Part shown: piece by piece, positions 9,386 through 18,787 of the stretch | Position numbering within the stretch: the first letter of the stretch is position 1 | Layout: each line of letters begins with the position of its first letter | Assembly (NCBI GenBank): GCA_020443295.1 | Contig: JAGRIJ010000024.1 | Span: 1 to 39,703, forward strand | Direction of reading: 5' to 3' | DNA length: 39,703 nt | DNA from: Alphaproteobacteria bacterium | GTDB taxonomy: Bacteria; Pseudomonadota; Alphaproteobacteria; Micavibrionales; Micavibrionaceae | Position numbers and translations under genes: made by a program | The notes under the pieces: generated by a model | What the model saw: only the letters and a program-made list of their open reading frames with translations | The model's database searches: none | Told to the model about the DNA's origin: nothing

Positions 9386-9874
9386 GTGGCTGGCAGTGTT
9401 AACAAGGTCATTCTGGTTGGAAATCTGGGGCGTGATCCCGAAGTTCGGGCGATGCAGTCCGGCGACAAGGTCGTCAACCTTTCGATCGCCACGAGCGAGA
9501 ATTGGAAGGACAAGGCAACTGGAGAGCGAAAGGAAAAGACCGAATGGCATCGCGTTGTTGTCTTCAATCAGGGCATAGCCAATATATGTGAGCGCTATCT
9601 GAAAAAGGGCGCAAAGCTTTATATCGAAGGCCAGCTTGAAACCCGTAAATGGACGGACAAGGACGGCATCGAAAAATATTCAACCGAAGTGGTGCTAAGA
9701 CCCTTCCGCGGTGAACTGACAATGCTCGATACGCGCGGAGAAGGCGGCGCCTCGGCGTCTTCCGGCGGCGGCGGGCGTTCGTTCCGCGACAGCGGAGACT
9801 CCGGGTTCGGCATGGACCAGTCACCTTCCCGCGCTCCGATGGTCGAAGAGTTCGAGGACGAGATCCCGTTCTAA
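9386..9874 (+). CDS. ssb: Single-stranded DNA-binding protein
   Basis: 162 residues, the usual bacterial SSB length. The N-terminal OB fold (about residues 1-112) begins AGSVNKVILVGNLGRDPEVR and includes the WHRVVVF strand and the YIEGQLETRKWTDKDG loop. A glycine/serine-rich linker follows (about 121-150). The acidic tip EFEDEIPF is the docking site for RecG, exonuclease and other partners in this family. The start is GTG, with GAGGAG 9 bases upstream. It covers ssDNA in replication, repair and recombination. It leads a same-strand run with gyrA and coaD, as in many alphaproteobacteria. Confidence 0.98.
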   Translation: MAGSVNKVILVGNLGRDPEVRAMQSGDKVVNLSIATSENWKDKATGERKEKTEWHRVVVFNQGIANICERYLKKGAKLYIEGQLETRKWTDKDGIEKYSTEVVLRPFRGELTMLDTRGEGGASASSGGGGRSFRDSGDSGFGMDQSPSRAPMVEEFEDEIPF

Positions 9875-9912
9875 GCGATGCGAAAGTAAGAATTTTTATT
9901 AGGAGTGCCCGG

Positions 9913-10989
9913 ATGTCCCGCGTAACAAAAAAACCTCTTATCGCCCTTTTGGGCGGCCTTTTCCTTTTATCGCCGATGCAGGCGTTCGCTGAAGATCAGG
10001 GCGCGGGCGTACCGTTTAACGCGGATAAACTCATCCATAAACGCATGGAGGAAGATAAAAAATCCGAAGACAATGAAGCTGAGTCTTCACCGTCCGTGAA
10101 ACAGGATCCTGCAACTCTGAAAAAGCGCGTGGAGCTGGCGCAGGAAATGCACAATATCCGCCCGACAAGTGAGCAGGTTGAAAGCGCAATAAAACGCGCT
10201 TCCCAGTCCGTTCCTCTGGAGGAAAGAGAGTCGTTTATCGCCGCGATGACGTCTGTTCTGAACTATAAGGCGATTGAACGTATTTCCGTTGATGCCATGG
10301 CCGAGGTATACACGGTCGACGAACTCCAGGCGATGGTGGATTATTACAGCAAGCCGGAGGCCAAAAGCGCATCGTCCGTAAAATCAAAAAAATGGAGCGC
10401 GGTTGTAAATGATGAAATCAACAGCGTAATCGACAAGGCCATGATGCGTGTGCGCACGGGAGCCCTGCAGGACAAGTCCGCAAAAAATACGGAACCCGGC
10501 CCGGACGAAGCAGTCAGCGCGGATGAGCTGATCAAGAACCGCACGACCACCGATGCCGAAAAGAAAAAAGACGGTACTGAAGCGGCGACCTCTGAGAAAA
10601 AGGATGCCGTTGAAGAAAAACAGGATCCCGCGACCTTGGATCAGCGGATGGAACTCGCCGGGAAAATGCATCAGATCCGCCCTCTGAATCCGCAGATCGA
10701 CCGCGAGATTCGCCGCGCGTCGACGACCGTTCCGTTAAAGGACCGCGAAGCGTTTATTGCGGCGATGACCACGGTGATTAACTACAAGGCCATAGAACAG
10801 GTGTCGATCAAGACAATGGCAGAAGTCTATACTCTCCCCGAGCTTAAGGCGATGGTGGATTATTACGGCAAGCCGGAGGCAAAAAGCGCAACGGCCAAAA
10901 TCGGCGATTGGGCAAAACTCGTTCAGCCCCAGATCAGCAGGATCATCGACCGCGCAATTATGCGTGTTCGGACAGGGGCGCCGAACTAG
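9913..10989 (+). CDS. Exported protein with two tandem DUF2059-like units
   Basis: 358 residues. A Sec signal peptide covers residues 1-26 (KKPLIALLGGLFLLSP then AFA before the cut). Two copies of one unit follow, at about residues 37-184 and 203-356. Each unit has an ADxLI motif, a low-complexity Lys/Glu/Ser linker, QDPATL, a helical block (ELAxxMHxIRP), FIAAMTxVxNYKAIE, then MAEVYTxxELxAMVDYYxKPEAKSA, and ends MRVRTGA. The AEVY...ELxAMVDYY part resembles the DUF2059 helical domain of periplasmic proteins. The mature protein is probably periplasmic. It lies between ssb and gyrA, probably in the same run. Function unknown. Confidence 0.88.
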   Translation: MSRVTKKPLIALLGGLFLLSPMQAFAEDQGAGVPFNADKLIHKRMEEDKKSEDNEAESSPSVKQDPATLKKRVELAQEMHNIRPTSEQVESAIKRASQSVPLEERESFIAAMTSVLNYKAIERISVDAMAEVYTVDELQAMVDYYSKPEAKSASSVKSKKWSAVVNDEINSVIDKAMMRVRTGALQDKSAKNTEPGPDEAVSADELIKNRTTTDAEKKKDGTEAATSEKKDAVEEKQDPATLDQRMELAGKMHQIRPLNPQIDREIRRASTTVPLKDREAFIAAMTTVINYKAIEQVSIKTMAEVYTLPELKAMVDYYGKPEAKSATAKIGDWAKLVQPQISRIIDRAIMRVRTGAPN

Positions 10990-11040
10990 AACAGGATCAA
11001 TACGCGTAACTCCTAACATCTTTTGTAGGTTTCTTGAATT

Positions 11041-13794
11041 ATGAGCAGTGAGAATATGGTCCCCCCTGAATCGGATATTCCGAAAGTTTCCCTTGAAGAC
11101 GAAATGAAGCAATCCTATCTCGATTACGCGATGAGCGTGATCGTAAGCCGGGCGCTTCCTGATGCGCGCGACGGGCTGAAACCTGTTCACCGCCGCATCC
11201 TGTTCGGGATGAAGGAGGGCGGGTATACATCCGATAAGGCTTTCCGGAAAAGCGCGAAGGTCGTGGGAGAAGTTATGGGTAACTATCACCCCCATGGTGA
11301 TCAGGCGATTTATGATTCTCTCGTGCGGATGGCGCAGCCATGGTCGATGCGTGTTCCCCTTGTCGACGGACAGGGGAATTTCGGTTCGCTGGATGGCGAT
11401 CCCCCGGCGGCGATGCGGTATACCGAAGCGCGCTTGGACAAGGCCGGCGAGGCCATGCTGCAGGATATCGACAAGGAAACCGTTGATTTCCGACCAAACT
11501 ATGACGACAGCCAGTCCGAGCCGACTGTCCTGCCCGCCCGCATTCCCAATCTTCTTGTGAACGGGGCGGGGGGGATTGCGGTGGGGATGGCTACCAACAT
11601 CCCTCCGCATAACCTGGGTGAAGTCATCGACGCCTGCTGCGCTTTCGTGGACAATCCGCAGCTGACCACCGAAGAGCTGAACGCGATTATCCCCGGCCCG
11701 GACTTTCCGACCGGCGCGCTGATTATCGGGCGTAACGGCATCCGCTCCGCTTACCAGACCGGCAACGGGTCGATTACGATGCGCTCAAAGACGTCTTTCG
11801 AGGAAATTCAAAAGCGCGAGGCGATCATCATTCATGAAATTCCCTATCAGGTCAGCAAAGGGAAATTACTGGAGCGTCTGGGCGAAGTCGGGCGTGAAAA
11901 GATTGTCGAGGGGCTTCATGACATCCGCGATGAATCCGACCGCGAAGGCGTACGGATCGTTGTCGAACTGAAAACAGGAACAAATGCCGATGTCGTCCTG
12001 AACCAGCTTTTCAAGCATACGCAGCTTCAAACGAACTTTCCCTGCAACATGGTTGCCCTGCATAACGGCAAGCCGCAGATCATGCTTTTACGCGATATGA
12101 TCAAGGCATTCGTGCAGTTCCGCGAGGAAGTGATCACGCGCCGCACGGTTTATGAACTGAGCAAGGCGCGTGAGCGCGCGCATAAATGGGCGGGTCTTGC
12201 AGTCGCCGTTGCAAATATCGATGAGGTCATTGCCCTGATCCGCAATGCAGCTAATCCGGCTGAGGCAAAAGAAGGGTTGTTGGCTCGTGACTGGCCGGCT
12301 TCCGATGTTGCCCCGCTGATCGAACTGATTGACGATCCCGAATACCCCGTATCGGAGAAAGGTACCTACAAACTGTCTGAGATTCAGGCGAAGGAAATTC
12401 TTGATCTGCGCCTGCATAAACTTACGGGTCTGGAGCGCGACCAGATCGGAGAAGACTTGAAAAAGATCACCGATCAGATCGCCGAATATCTCGCCATTCT
12501 TGCCAGCCGCGAACTTTTGCTCGAAGTGCTGGTGGGAGAGTTGCAGGAAATTAAAGATAAATTCGGCACCCCCCGCCGCACAGAGCTGGTGGATGCTGAA
12601 TTTGAAGTCGATATTGAATCCCTGATCCAGCGCGAGGATATGGTCGTGACGATCACGGGCGCCGGATACGCCAAGCGCGTCCCGCTCGATACCTACCGCG
12701 CGCAGCGTCGTGGCGGCAAGGGCCGGACCGGGATGAGCATGAAGGACGAGGATTTCGTTTCCGATCTCTTCGTCGCCAGCACTCACACGCCGATGCTGTT
12801 CTTTACTTCCCGCGGGATCGTGCATCGATTGAAAGTTTACCAGATACCCCTCGCAACGCCACAGTCGCGCGGCAAGGCGCTGATCAATCTTCTCCCCCTT
12901 GAAAAAGACGAAACGGTCAGCGTTTACCTCAGAATGCCCGAGGACGAAGATCTCTGGGATAAGCTCGACATCATGTTCGCCACCTCTCACGGAACGGTCC
13001 GACGCAATAAACTCTCGGACTTCAAGAACATCCGTTCCAACGGCCTGATCGCGATGAAGCTGGGCGAGGACGAGCGTCTGGTCTCCGTGAAAATCTGCAA
13101 GGAGGATGAGGATGTGATGCTGGCCACAAAGAATGGCAAGGCCATCCGGTTCCCCGTTTCGGATATCCGGGTCTTTTCAGGACGGACATCGACAGGTGTG
13201 CGCGGGATCAAACTCAAGGAAAAGGACGACGAGGTTATCTCCATGTCCGTCCTCAAGCATATCGATATCACGCCCGAAGAGCGCAGCGCCTATATGAAGG
13301 CGGCGAACCGTATTATCAGCCCTGAAGAAGGAGAGGCGCAGACCGACGAGGAAGCCGACGAAGTCTCTGCAAATGGCATCAGCTTGTCGGACGAGCGTTA
13401 CAGGGAGCTTCTGGCGAACGAGCAGCTGCTCCTGACCGTAACCAACAAGGGATACGGTAAACGAACCTCCGCCTACGAATACCGCGTGTCCGGACGCGGC
13501 GGGCAGGGCGTCACCAATATGGCCCTGACGCAGAAAAACGGCGGTGAGGTCGTGGCGACTTTCCCGGTTACGGATTCGCACCAGATCATGCTGGTGACCG
13601 ACAAGGGGCAACTCATCCGTACAAAGGTTGAAAATATCCGCATCACGGGCCGCAGCGCCCAGGGGGTAACGATCTTCAAGGTCGGCGAGGGCGAGAACGT
13701 CGTCTCGGTGGCCTGGCTGATTCAGGAAGAGGAAGAAAACGGCAACGGCAATAACGGGAGCGATGAGGATGAGCCAGAACAATCAGGCGATTGA
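11041..13794 (+). CDS. gyrA: DNA gyrase subunit A
   Basis: 917 residues. The breakage-reunion subunit, which with GyrB introduces negative supercoils. The active-site tyrosine is Tyr127 in MRYTEARL. The quinolone-contact region reads [17 protein letters not shown], with Gln88 where E. coli has Ser83 and Asp92 where it has Asp87. The GyrA box QRRGGKG at about residue 555 marks a true gyrase rather than topoisomerase IV and starts the C-terminal DNA-wrapping beta-pinwheel. An acidic insertion lies in the pinwheel (about 745-790: [17 protein letters not shown]). The tail is acidic ([14 protein letters not shown]). The ribosome site is weak. The 3' end overlaps the next gene. Confidence 0.98.
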   Translation: MSSENMVPPESDIPKVSLEDEMKQSYLDYAMSVIVSRALPDARDGLKPVHRRILFGMKEGGYTSDKAFRKSAKVVGEVMGNYHPHGDQAIYDSLVRMAQPWSMRVPLVDGQGNFGSLDGDPPAAMRYTEARLDKAGEAMLQDIDKETVDFRPNYDDSQSEPTVLPARIPNLLVNGAGGIAVGMATNIPPHNLGEVIDACCAFVDNPQLTTEELNAIIPGPDFPTGALIIGRNGIRSAYQTGNGSITMRSKTSFEEIQKREAIIIHEIPYQVSKGKLLERLGEVGREKIVEGLHDIRDESDREGVRIVVELKTGTNADVVLNQLFKHTQLQTNFPCNMVALHNGKPQIMLLRDMIKAFVQFREEVITRRTVYELSKARERAHKWAGLAVAVANIDEVIALIRNAANPAEAKEGLLARDWPASDVAPLIELIDDPEYPVSEKGTYKLSEIQAKEILDLRLHKLTGLERDQIGEDLKKITDQIAEYLAILASRELLLEVLVGELQEIKDKFGTPRRTELVDAEFEVDIESLIQREDMVVTITGAGYAKRVPLDTYRAQRRGGKGRTGMSMKDEDFVSDLFVASTHTPMLFFTSRGIVHRLKVYQIPLATPQSRGKALINLLPLEKDETVSVYLRMPEDEDLWDKLDIMFATSHGTVRRNKLSDFKNIRSNGLIAMKLGEDERLVSVKICKEDEDVMLATKNGKAIRFPVSDIRVFSGRTSTGVRGIKLKEKDDEVISMSVLKHIDITPEERSAYMKAANRIISPEEGEAQTDEEADEVSANGISLSDERYRELLANEQLLLTVTNKGYGKRTSAYEYRVSGRGGQGVTNMALTQKNGGEVVATFPVTDSHQIMLVTDKGQLIRTKVENIRITGRSAQGVTIFKVGEGENVVSVAWLIQEEEENGNGNNGSDEDEPEQSGD

Positions 13795-14299
13795 CAATAA
13801 CTGGAACCAGAAAGTCGATGAGGTCGCGGACACGGAGGCTGCCGAAGTCCGCAAGTCGCCTATTGCCGGAACGGGGGTATTTGCAAAGCGTCCTATAAAG
13901 AAGGACGAGGTTGTTTTGCCCGTGACTGGAAAAAAACTGCATGAGTCCGAAATTTCAGAGGTCAATCGCAGCCTGTCCTTGCTGCAGGTCGATACGGACT
14001 GGTATTTGATGGCAACAGGCACGATCGACGATTTCCTGAATCACAGCTGCGACCCGAACGTAGGGTTTACGCCCGACGGCCAATCCTTTTTCGCCCTGCG
14101 CGATATCGCAAAGGACGAGGAATTATGCTGGGATTACAGCACCTGTGATAATGACCCGGAATGGTTCATGGACTGCCTGTGCGGCTCGCCGAAATGCCGG
14201 GGTAAGGTCACAGGTTTTCCCAACCTCGATGCAGAGACTCGCGCGCGCCTCCTGCCAATTTCCCAGCCTTATCTGCGGCGCCTTTACGGTAATAAATGA
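13769..14299 (+). CDS. SET-domain protein, putative lysine methyltransferase
   Basis: 176 residues from the ATG at 13769 (an in-frame ATG at 13763 is also possible). It carries SET-domain marks in order: [20 protein letters not shown] (the N-terminal SET strand pattern), [14 protein letters not shown] (the NHSC SAM-binding pseudoknot motif), [13 protein letters not shown] (the ELxxDY motif with the catalytic Tyr), and a cysteine-rich post-SET-like end ([12 protein letters not shown]). SET enzymes move methyl groups from SAM to protein lysines; the bacterial target here is unknown. The gene overlaps the gyrA 3' end by 26 bases and its TGA overlaps the coaD ATG by 4, so gyrA, SET and coaD are translationally coupled. 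Confidence 0.9.
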   Translation: MSQNNQAIDNNWNQKVDEVADTEAAEVRKSPIAGTGVFAKRPIKKDEVVLPVTGKKLHESEISEVNRSLSLLQVDTDWYLMATGTIDDFLNHSCDPNVGFTPDGQSFFALRDIAKDEELCWDYSTCDNDPEWFMDCLCGSPKCRGKVTGFPNLDAETRARLLPISQPYLRRLYGNK

Positions 14300-14823
14300 C
14301 CAAAACCAAGGGAAAATACCTGACAGGGGTCTATCCCGGATCGTTCGATCCGGTCACAAAGGGGCATCTGCATCTCATCCGACGGGCCAGCCGCATGGTA
14401 GACAGGCTGATTGTCGGCGTCGCGCCAAGCCGCCGCAAGGGGCCGCTTTTTACGCTTCAGGAGCGGCTGTCGATGCTGCGTCTGGATCTGAAAAATCTGC
14501 CTGAAAAAGGCTGTGAGATCGAGGTACAGGCATTTGACGGGCTGCTGGTCGAATTTGCGCGCGAGGTGAAGGCAACCTGTATCTTCCGCGGCCTGCGCGC
14601 GGTTTCCGACTTTGAATATGAATTCCAGATGACCGGGATGAACGCCAAGCTGGACCCGGCCATCGAGACGGTTTTCCTGATGGCTGCGGATAAATGGCAG
14701 TTTGTCTCAGCCTCGTTTGTTAAGGAAATCTCTAGCCTTGGCGGCAGCGTGGAGGAGTTCGTCACCCCGCAGGTGGCTGAAAAACTGAAGAAAAAGTACG
14801 GTAAGGGGAAGAAGAAAGCTTGA
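14296..14823 (+). CDS. coaD: Phosphopantetheine adenylyltransferase
   Basis: 175 residues. Catalyses the fourth step of coenzyme A synthesis, 4'-phosphopantetheine plus ATP giving dephospho-CoA and pyrophosphate. Nucleotidyltransferase motif GVYPGSFDPVTKGHLHLI at residues 11-28 (the TxGH version). The family block RGLRAVSDFEYEFQM lies at about 95-109 and the ISSxFVKEI-type block at about 135-145 (FVSASFVKEISSLGG). The C-terminus is lysine-rich (KKKYGKGKKKA), a few residues longer than usual. Start and the preceding stop overlap as ATGA. Confidence 0.97.
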   Translation: MTKTKGKYLTGVYPGSFDPVTKGHLHLIRRASRMVDRLIVGVAPSRRKGPLFTLQERLSMLRLDLKNLPEKGCEIEVQAFDGLLVEFAREVKATCIFRGLRAVSDFEYEFQMTGMNAKLDPAIETVFLMAADKWQFVSASFVKEISSLGGSVEEFVTPQVAEKLKKKYGKGKKKA

Positions 14824-14888
14824 CGCAGGGGGGTGAAATACATATTGTTCCCGAATTCCAAGGCACGGGCGCAGCCCTTTGCAGCGAT

Positions 14889-14964
14889 GATCGCGTAGCT
14901 CAGCCGGTAGAGCAACTGACTTTTAATCAGTAGGTCGAGGGTTCGAATCCCTCCGCGATCACCA
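14889..14964 (+). tRNA. tRNA-Lys (UUU)
   Basis: A complete cloverleaf. Acceptor arms GATCGCG (14889-14895) and CGCGATC (14954-14960) are perfectly paired. Anticodon stem ACTGA (14915-14919) and TCAGT (14927-14931) enclose loop CTTTTAA with anticodon TTT at 14922-14924. The T loop is GTTCGAATC. Discriminator A at 14961 and an encoded CCA at 14962-14964. No integrase or repeated 3' end was found nearby, so there is no sign that it serves as an attachment site. Confidence 0.97.
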
Positions 14965-15044
14965 TTTCGTCGTCAATCTGGTTGCAACTGTATGAGCCTT
15001 CGGTAAATATCCTCAAATAAATCCGTATCTTTTAGAGTTTTCTT

Positions 15045-15073
15045 TTTACAAGCATCTGTTTTTACAACACAAT
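15045..15073 (+). promoter_or_regulatory. Possible promoter of the chemoreceptor gene
   Basis: -35 TTTACA (15045-15050), 17-base spacer, -10 CACAAT (15068-15073). An inverted repeat GACTC/GAGTC (15085-15089 and 15103-15107) would fold near the 5' end of the transcript, before the AGGAGA ribosome site of the chemoreceptor. Confidence 0.45.
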
Positions 15074-15133
15074 TTTTCTATTGCGACTCAAAAAGAATTT
15101 TCGAGTCTTGAACACATTCAGGAGAATAATTTC

Positions 15134-16669
15134 ATGCAGGCTGCCTCATCGCTCTCGCGTCTGGTTTCAAAGCCCGAGTACGCCACGATCCTTAATTTGC
15201 TTCCTCTTAACGTTCTGACCTGCGACCCGCGGTCCTTCGTGATTGATTACGCGAACCGCAGCAGCATTAACACACTCAACAAGCTGGCCCATCTCTTACC
15301 CAAGGGAGTCAAGGGCGATAACATTGTCGGGCAGAACATCGATATTTTTCACAAGGACCCGTCTCATCAGCGCAAATTACTGTCCAACCCAAGCATTTTT
15401 CCTCATAGCGCAGTCATCCGTTTGGGACCGGAACAGCTGGACCTTCACGTCGATGCAATTCTCTCAGGAAACCGAATCCGTAAACTCGTCCTGAGCTGGT
15501 CGGTCTGTACTGAGCGCGAGCGCCTGAAAATCATGGTCGATAACATGCCGATCAACATCATGATGGCGGATCCCAAGACCTTTGAAATCAACTATGTCAA
15601 CCGCACAAGCGTTGAAACGCTCCGAACCATCGAACATCTCCTGCCGGTCAAAGCCGACGATATAAAGGGGACGTGTATCGACCGGTTCCACAAGGATCCT
15701 TCGCACCAGCGGCGCATTTTATCGGATCCAAAAAACCTTCCATATCGATCGAAAATTAAACTGGGAGAGGAAATTCTTGACCTGAATGTTGCGGCGATCG
15801 TGGACCGGTCAAACTATTACATTGGCCCGATGGTGAGTTGGTCGGTAATTACGGCACAGGAAACCTTGTCCAAGAATGTCATGGAAATTACCGGTGTTGT
15901 CTCAGGCTCGGCCCATGAGATGGAATCAACGGCCCAGTCTCTTTCGGCAGCTGCAGAGGAAACCGCCGCCCAGGCCACCTCGGTTGCTGCAGCGGCGAAC
16001 GAGGCTTCGGCAAATGTCCAGACGGTCGCATCGGCAGCCGAAGAAATGTCTGTATCGATCAAGGAAATCTCGGCTCAGGTCTCGCGTTCGAATGAAATTT
16101 CTCTGGAGGCCGTGGATAAGGCCAGCGAAACCAGCCAGGTAATGGGACGTCTGCGCGATGCCTCAATCAAGATTGGCGATGTTGTGAACATGATCAACGA
16201 CATCGCCGAACAAACGAACCTTCTGGCGCTGAACGCAACGATTGAGGCCGCTCGGGCAGGAGAGGCCGGAAAAGGATTTGCCGTCGTGGCAAGCGAAGTG
16301 AAGTCTTTGGCATCCGAAACCACCAAGGCGACGGATGAAATCAAGACGCAGATTTCGGAAATGCAGACGATCAGCAGCGAGGCGGTTGAAACCATCACGC
16401 AGATCCAGAAAATCATCAGCCAGATATCCGAATCCAGCGCGGCAATTGCTGCGGCGATCGAAGAACAGGCCGCGACGACTGAAGAAATATCGCGGAATGT
16501 TCAGGAAGCGTCAAAGGCGGCGGACGAGGTATCGTCCAACGTGACGGGAATTCAGGAAGCATCCGGCCAGACCGGCGCGGCTTCAACCGAGCTTCTGGCC
16601 CTGGCCTCGGGACTGGCGGAAAAAGCCAACGAGATGAACAAACAGGTCTCGGACTTCCTGAAGAGATAA
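15134..16669 (+). CDS. Soluble methyl-accepting chemotaxis protein with two PAS-like domains
   Basis: 511 residues, with no transmembrane helix or signal peptide, so a cytoplasmic chemoreceptor. Two homologous sensory domains sit at about residues 15-130 and 131-245. Each has a (V/I)xYxNRxS strand, a HLLP segment, FHKDPSHQR(K/R)(I/L)LS, and a final (L/V)SWSV strand. This PAS-type module is common in alphaproteobacterial chemoreceptors, and its ligand is not evident. A long helical signalling domain follows, with the receptor tip [20 protein letters not shown] at about 356-375 that contacts CheA/CheW, and flanking alanine/glutamate-rich methylation helices. AGGAGA lies 9 bases before the ATG. 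The frame ends VSDFLKR. No other che genes are in the window. Confidence 0.93.
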   Translation: MQAASSLSRLVSKPEYATILNLLPLNVLTCDPRSFVIDYANRSSINTLNKLAHLLPKGVKGDNIVGQNIDIFHKDPSHQRKLLSNPSIFPHSAVIRLGPEQLDLHVDAILSGNRIRKLVLSWSVCTERERLKIMVDNMPINIMMADPKTFEINYVNRTSVETLRTIEHLLPVKADDIKGTCIDRFHKDPSHQRRILSDPKNLPYRSKIKLGEEILDLNVAAIVDRSNYYIGPMVSWSVITAQETLSKNVMEITGVVSGSAHEMESTAQSLSAAAEETAAQATSVAAAANEASANVQTVASAAEEMSVSIKEISAQVSRSNEISLEAVDKASETSQVMGRLRDASIKIGDVVNMINDIAEQTNLLALNATIEAARAGEAGKGFAVVASEVKSLASETTKATDEIKTQISEMQTISSEAVETITQIQKIISQISESSAAIAAAIEEQAATTEEISRNVQEASKAADEVSSNVTGIQEASGQTGAASTELLALASGLAEKANEMNKQVSDFLKR

Positions 16670-16777
16670 AGCCCGGCCTGCTCCTTTCCGTAAGTCCTTG
16701 AGCGAGTGCAAATAAACTCTATTTGCATAAGATTATGGTTTCTTGCTACAGTATAAAAAAGCGGGGAGCGTCAACGG

Positions 16778-17332
16778 GTGTCTGCCACAACCACGATTAC
16801 TGAGCCGGAAGACCAGCAGCCACGGGCGACTGCGGCTGAAGCCCTGCAGAGCATGACGGAAGAGCTTCCGGTCATTGATGAACAATTCAGAACACTGGCA
16901 TCTTACAAGGACGACTACGGGCAGCGCCGTGTTCTTGCCATCCTTGAGCGTACCAATCTGAAACTGGACCTGACGAGCCTCGAGATTATGGATGGTATGC
17001 GCCACGAGCACCATTTCGATATCGACCACCCCCCGGAATCCTATAACCAGTTCACCTTAACTGGAGGACCCTCAGACCCGCCCTTGAATGCGGATATCAT
17101 AGAAAACAGCCGGCACGGCATCGTTCTCCACCTTTACGATGGCAATGGCGACATGTTTATCGGTCTCAGCCATTCACAGATCAGGGAAATGCGCGATCAG
17201 GTCCGTGAGGAAGAAGCCCGGCCGGGATCGCACATGCGTGAAGCTCCCATAGCGCCGTTTCCCGACGGTCATGGCTGGGCGGAAAATAACGCAGACAGGG
17301 CCGAGCTTTCCACGCAAGCTCCCAAACTTTAA
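16778..17332 (+). CDS. Unknown soluble protein (184 residues)
   Basis: The start is GTG at 16778, backed by GGGGAG 9 bases upstream. The protein is acidic, with no signal peptide or membrane segment. The N-terminal 30 residues are Thr/Glu-rich and look disordered. A central region (about 40-140) mixes helix and strand with several His (MRHEHHFDIDHP) and a DGNGDMF stretch that superficially resembles a calcium loop but lacks a full EF-hand. The C-terminus is Ala/Glu/Pro-rich. No domain is recognised. It stands alone between the chemoreceptor and the antiporter. Confidence 0.72.
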   Translation: MSATTTITEPEDQQPRATAAEALQSMTEELPVIDEQFRTLASYKDDYGQRRVLAILERTNLKLDLTSLEIMDGMRHEHHFDIDHPPESYNQFTLTGGPSDPPLNADIIENSRHGIVLHLYDGNGDMFIGLSHSQIREMRDQVREEEARPGSHMREAPIAPFPDGHGWAENNADRAELSTQAPKL

Positions 17333-17476
17333 TCTGTTTCCAGACATACAGGATGCCTTTCCACACAAAATATCTGGGAAAAACTGTCATTATTTGCCTT
17401 CGGACGCTCAGGCTGGTAAGCCCTCTTTAAGAACATAGATCTGCCGCGTTACCCGGGAAAAGGAGCGTCACGAGCC

Positions 17477-18706
17477 ATGGAGTCTGAAGCCAGTCCCCAT
17501 CTTCTGCATTTTATGGTAGGGGCTTTGCTTGTGGGGTCGTTCCTCCTGCGCCACATCTTTGAAAAGATAGGCATTCAAAGCCTGATCTCCTATCTGCTGA
17601 TGGGCATAGCGATCGCGGCCCTGAACAGCCAGTTTCAGATGATGGGCGATGGCGCGGAGCATGTGATGCGCTTCATGGCAAATATCGGTTTGATTGTCCT
17701 TTTGTTCCGGACCGGGCTTGAGAGCGATACGCGCGCCCTGCGTGAAGAACTGGCCCCGGCAGGTCTGATCTGGTTTGGCAATTTTTTTCTGAGTGGAATT
17801 TTCGGCTTCCTTGGCGCATATCTTTTTCTCGGGCAAAGTCTGATCACAAGCCTTGTCATTGCCACTGGCTTTACCGCAACGTCGATCGCGGTCAGCGTCG
17901 GTATCTGGCGCGAAGCGGGCCTGATGAACAGGCGGGAGTCAAACCTTTTGTTAAATGTCGCTCAGATGGACGACATTTCAGGTGTAGCGGCGCTGGCTCT
18001 TCTTCTGGCACTGGTTCCAATTCTTGAAGCGGGCGGGAATATTTTCAGTCCTGTGGTTTTTGAAACCTTGGGATATTTCACGCTCAGTCTTGTTGTTTTC
18101 AGTCTCGGGTGCTACCTGTTCGCGCGCTATCTTGAGGTTCCGATCACCGATCTGTTCGAGCGGGTCTCAAAAACAGATTCATGTCTGATGCTTCTGACTA
18201 CCGGAACGGGGTTCATGATCGCCGCAATAGCAGAGGGACTGGGAATCTCCCTGGCCGTCGGAGCGTTGTTCGCAGGTCTTGTTTTCAGCCGGAACCCGCG
18301 GTCCAGGGAAATCGACCACATGATCATCCCGATATACAACCTTTTCGCGCCGTTTTTCTTTATCGGAATCGGTATGGCTATCGAACCCAAACTGTTTTTG
18401 CAGGGATTTGGAATCGGCCTGCTTCTCCTCGGTCCTGCTGTTTTGGGCAAGGTTCTGGGAGGCGCTCTTCCGGCCCTGAAATATCTGAGTTGGAACAGCG
18501 CTCTGGCTCTGGGGATCAGCCTGATCCCCAGAGCGGAAATCATGCTGGTAATAGCAGGAAGCGCAAAGGCTTACGGTCCCGAGGTACTTCCGGACGAGAT
18601 TTTTGCAGGATTGGTCTTCGTATCTGCGATCAGCTGCATCCTCACACCCGCCGTCGTCCGCCCTTTTTTAAGGAAGATGGAGGAAGAAACCCCGGCGGCC
18701 GCCTAG
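17477..18706 (+). CDS. CPA2-family cation:proton antiporter
   Basis: 409 residues with about 12 hydrophobic helices. It matches the Na+/H+ or K+/H+ exchanger fold of the CPA2 (KefB/GerN-like) family: LFRTGLESD in the fourth helix region, ATGFTATSIAVSV before the ion site, the paired aspartates in QMDDISGVAALA (the ion-binding DD), and the basic PRAEIML motif in a late helix. There is no C-terminal RCK/TrkA nucleotide-binding domain, so it is the short form rather than a KefB/KefC channel. AAAAGGAG lies upstream of the ATG. The exchanged ion (Na+ or K+) cannot be told from the sequence. Confidence 0.92.
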   Translation: MESEASPHLLHFMVGALLVGSFLLRHIFEKIGIQSLISYLLMGIAIAALNSQFQMMGDGAEHVMRFMANIGLIVLLFRTGLESDTRALREELAPAGLIWFGNFFLSGIFGFLGAYLFLGQSLITSLVIATGFTATSIAVSVGIWREAGLMNRRESNLLLNVAQMDDISGVAALALLLALVPILEAGGNIFSPVVFETLGYFTLSLVVFSLGCYLFARYLEVPITDLFERVSKTDSCLMLLTTGTGFMIAAIAEGLGISLAVGALFAGLVFSRNPRSREIDHMIIPIYNLFAPFFFIGIGMAIEPKLFLQGFGIGLLLLGPAVLGKVLGGALPALKYLSWNSALALGISLIPRAEIMLVIAGSAKAYGPEVLPDEIFAGLVFVSAISCILTPAVVRPFLRKMEEETPAAA

Positions 18707-18787
18707 CTTTACCATCTTGACAAAGTCTGTCATTGTCCGCTCAATGCCCTGTCAACAGGCTTAGTACGGTATGAATAAGGCAAGGCG

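Noticed and set aside
12088..12990. 300-codon open frame on the - strand inside gyrA
   Set aside because: Shadow of gyrA; no protein-like pattern.
14867..14880. GGGC-GCA-GCCC-TTT as a terminator after coaD
   Set aside because: Only a 4-bp stem with a 3-base loop and three T; too weak, and directly before the tRNA.
14889..14964. tRNA-Lys as an integration site
   Set aside because: No integrase, no phage genes and no repeat of the tRNA 3' end seen downstream.
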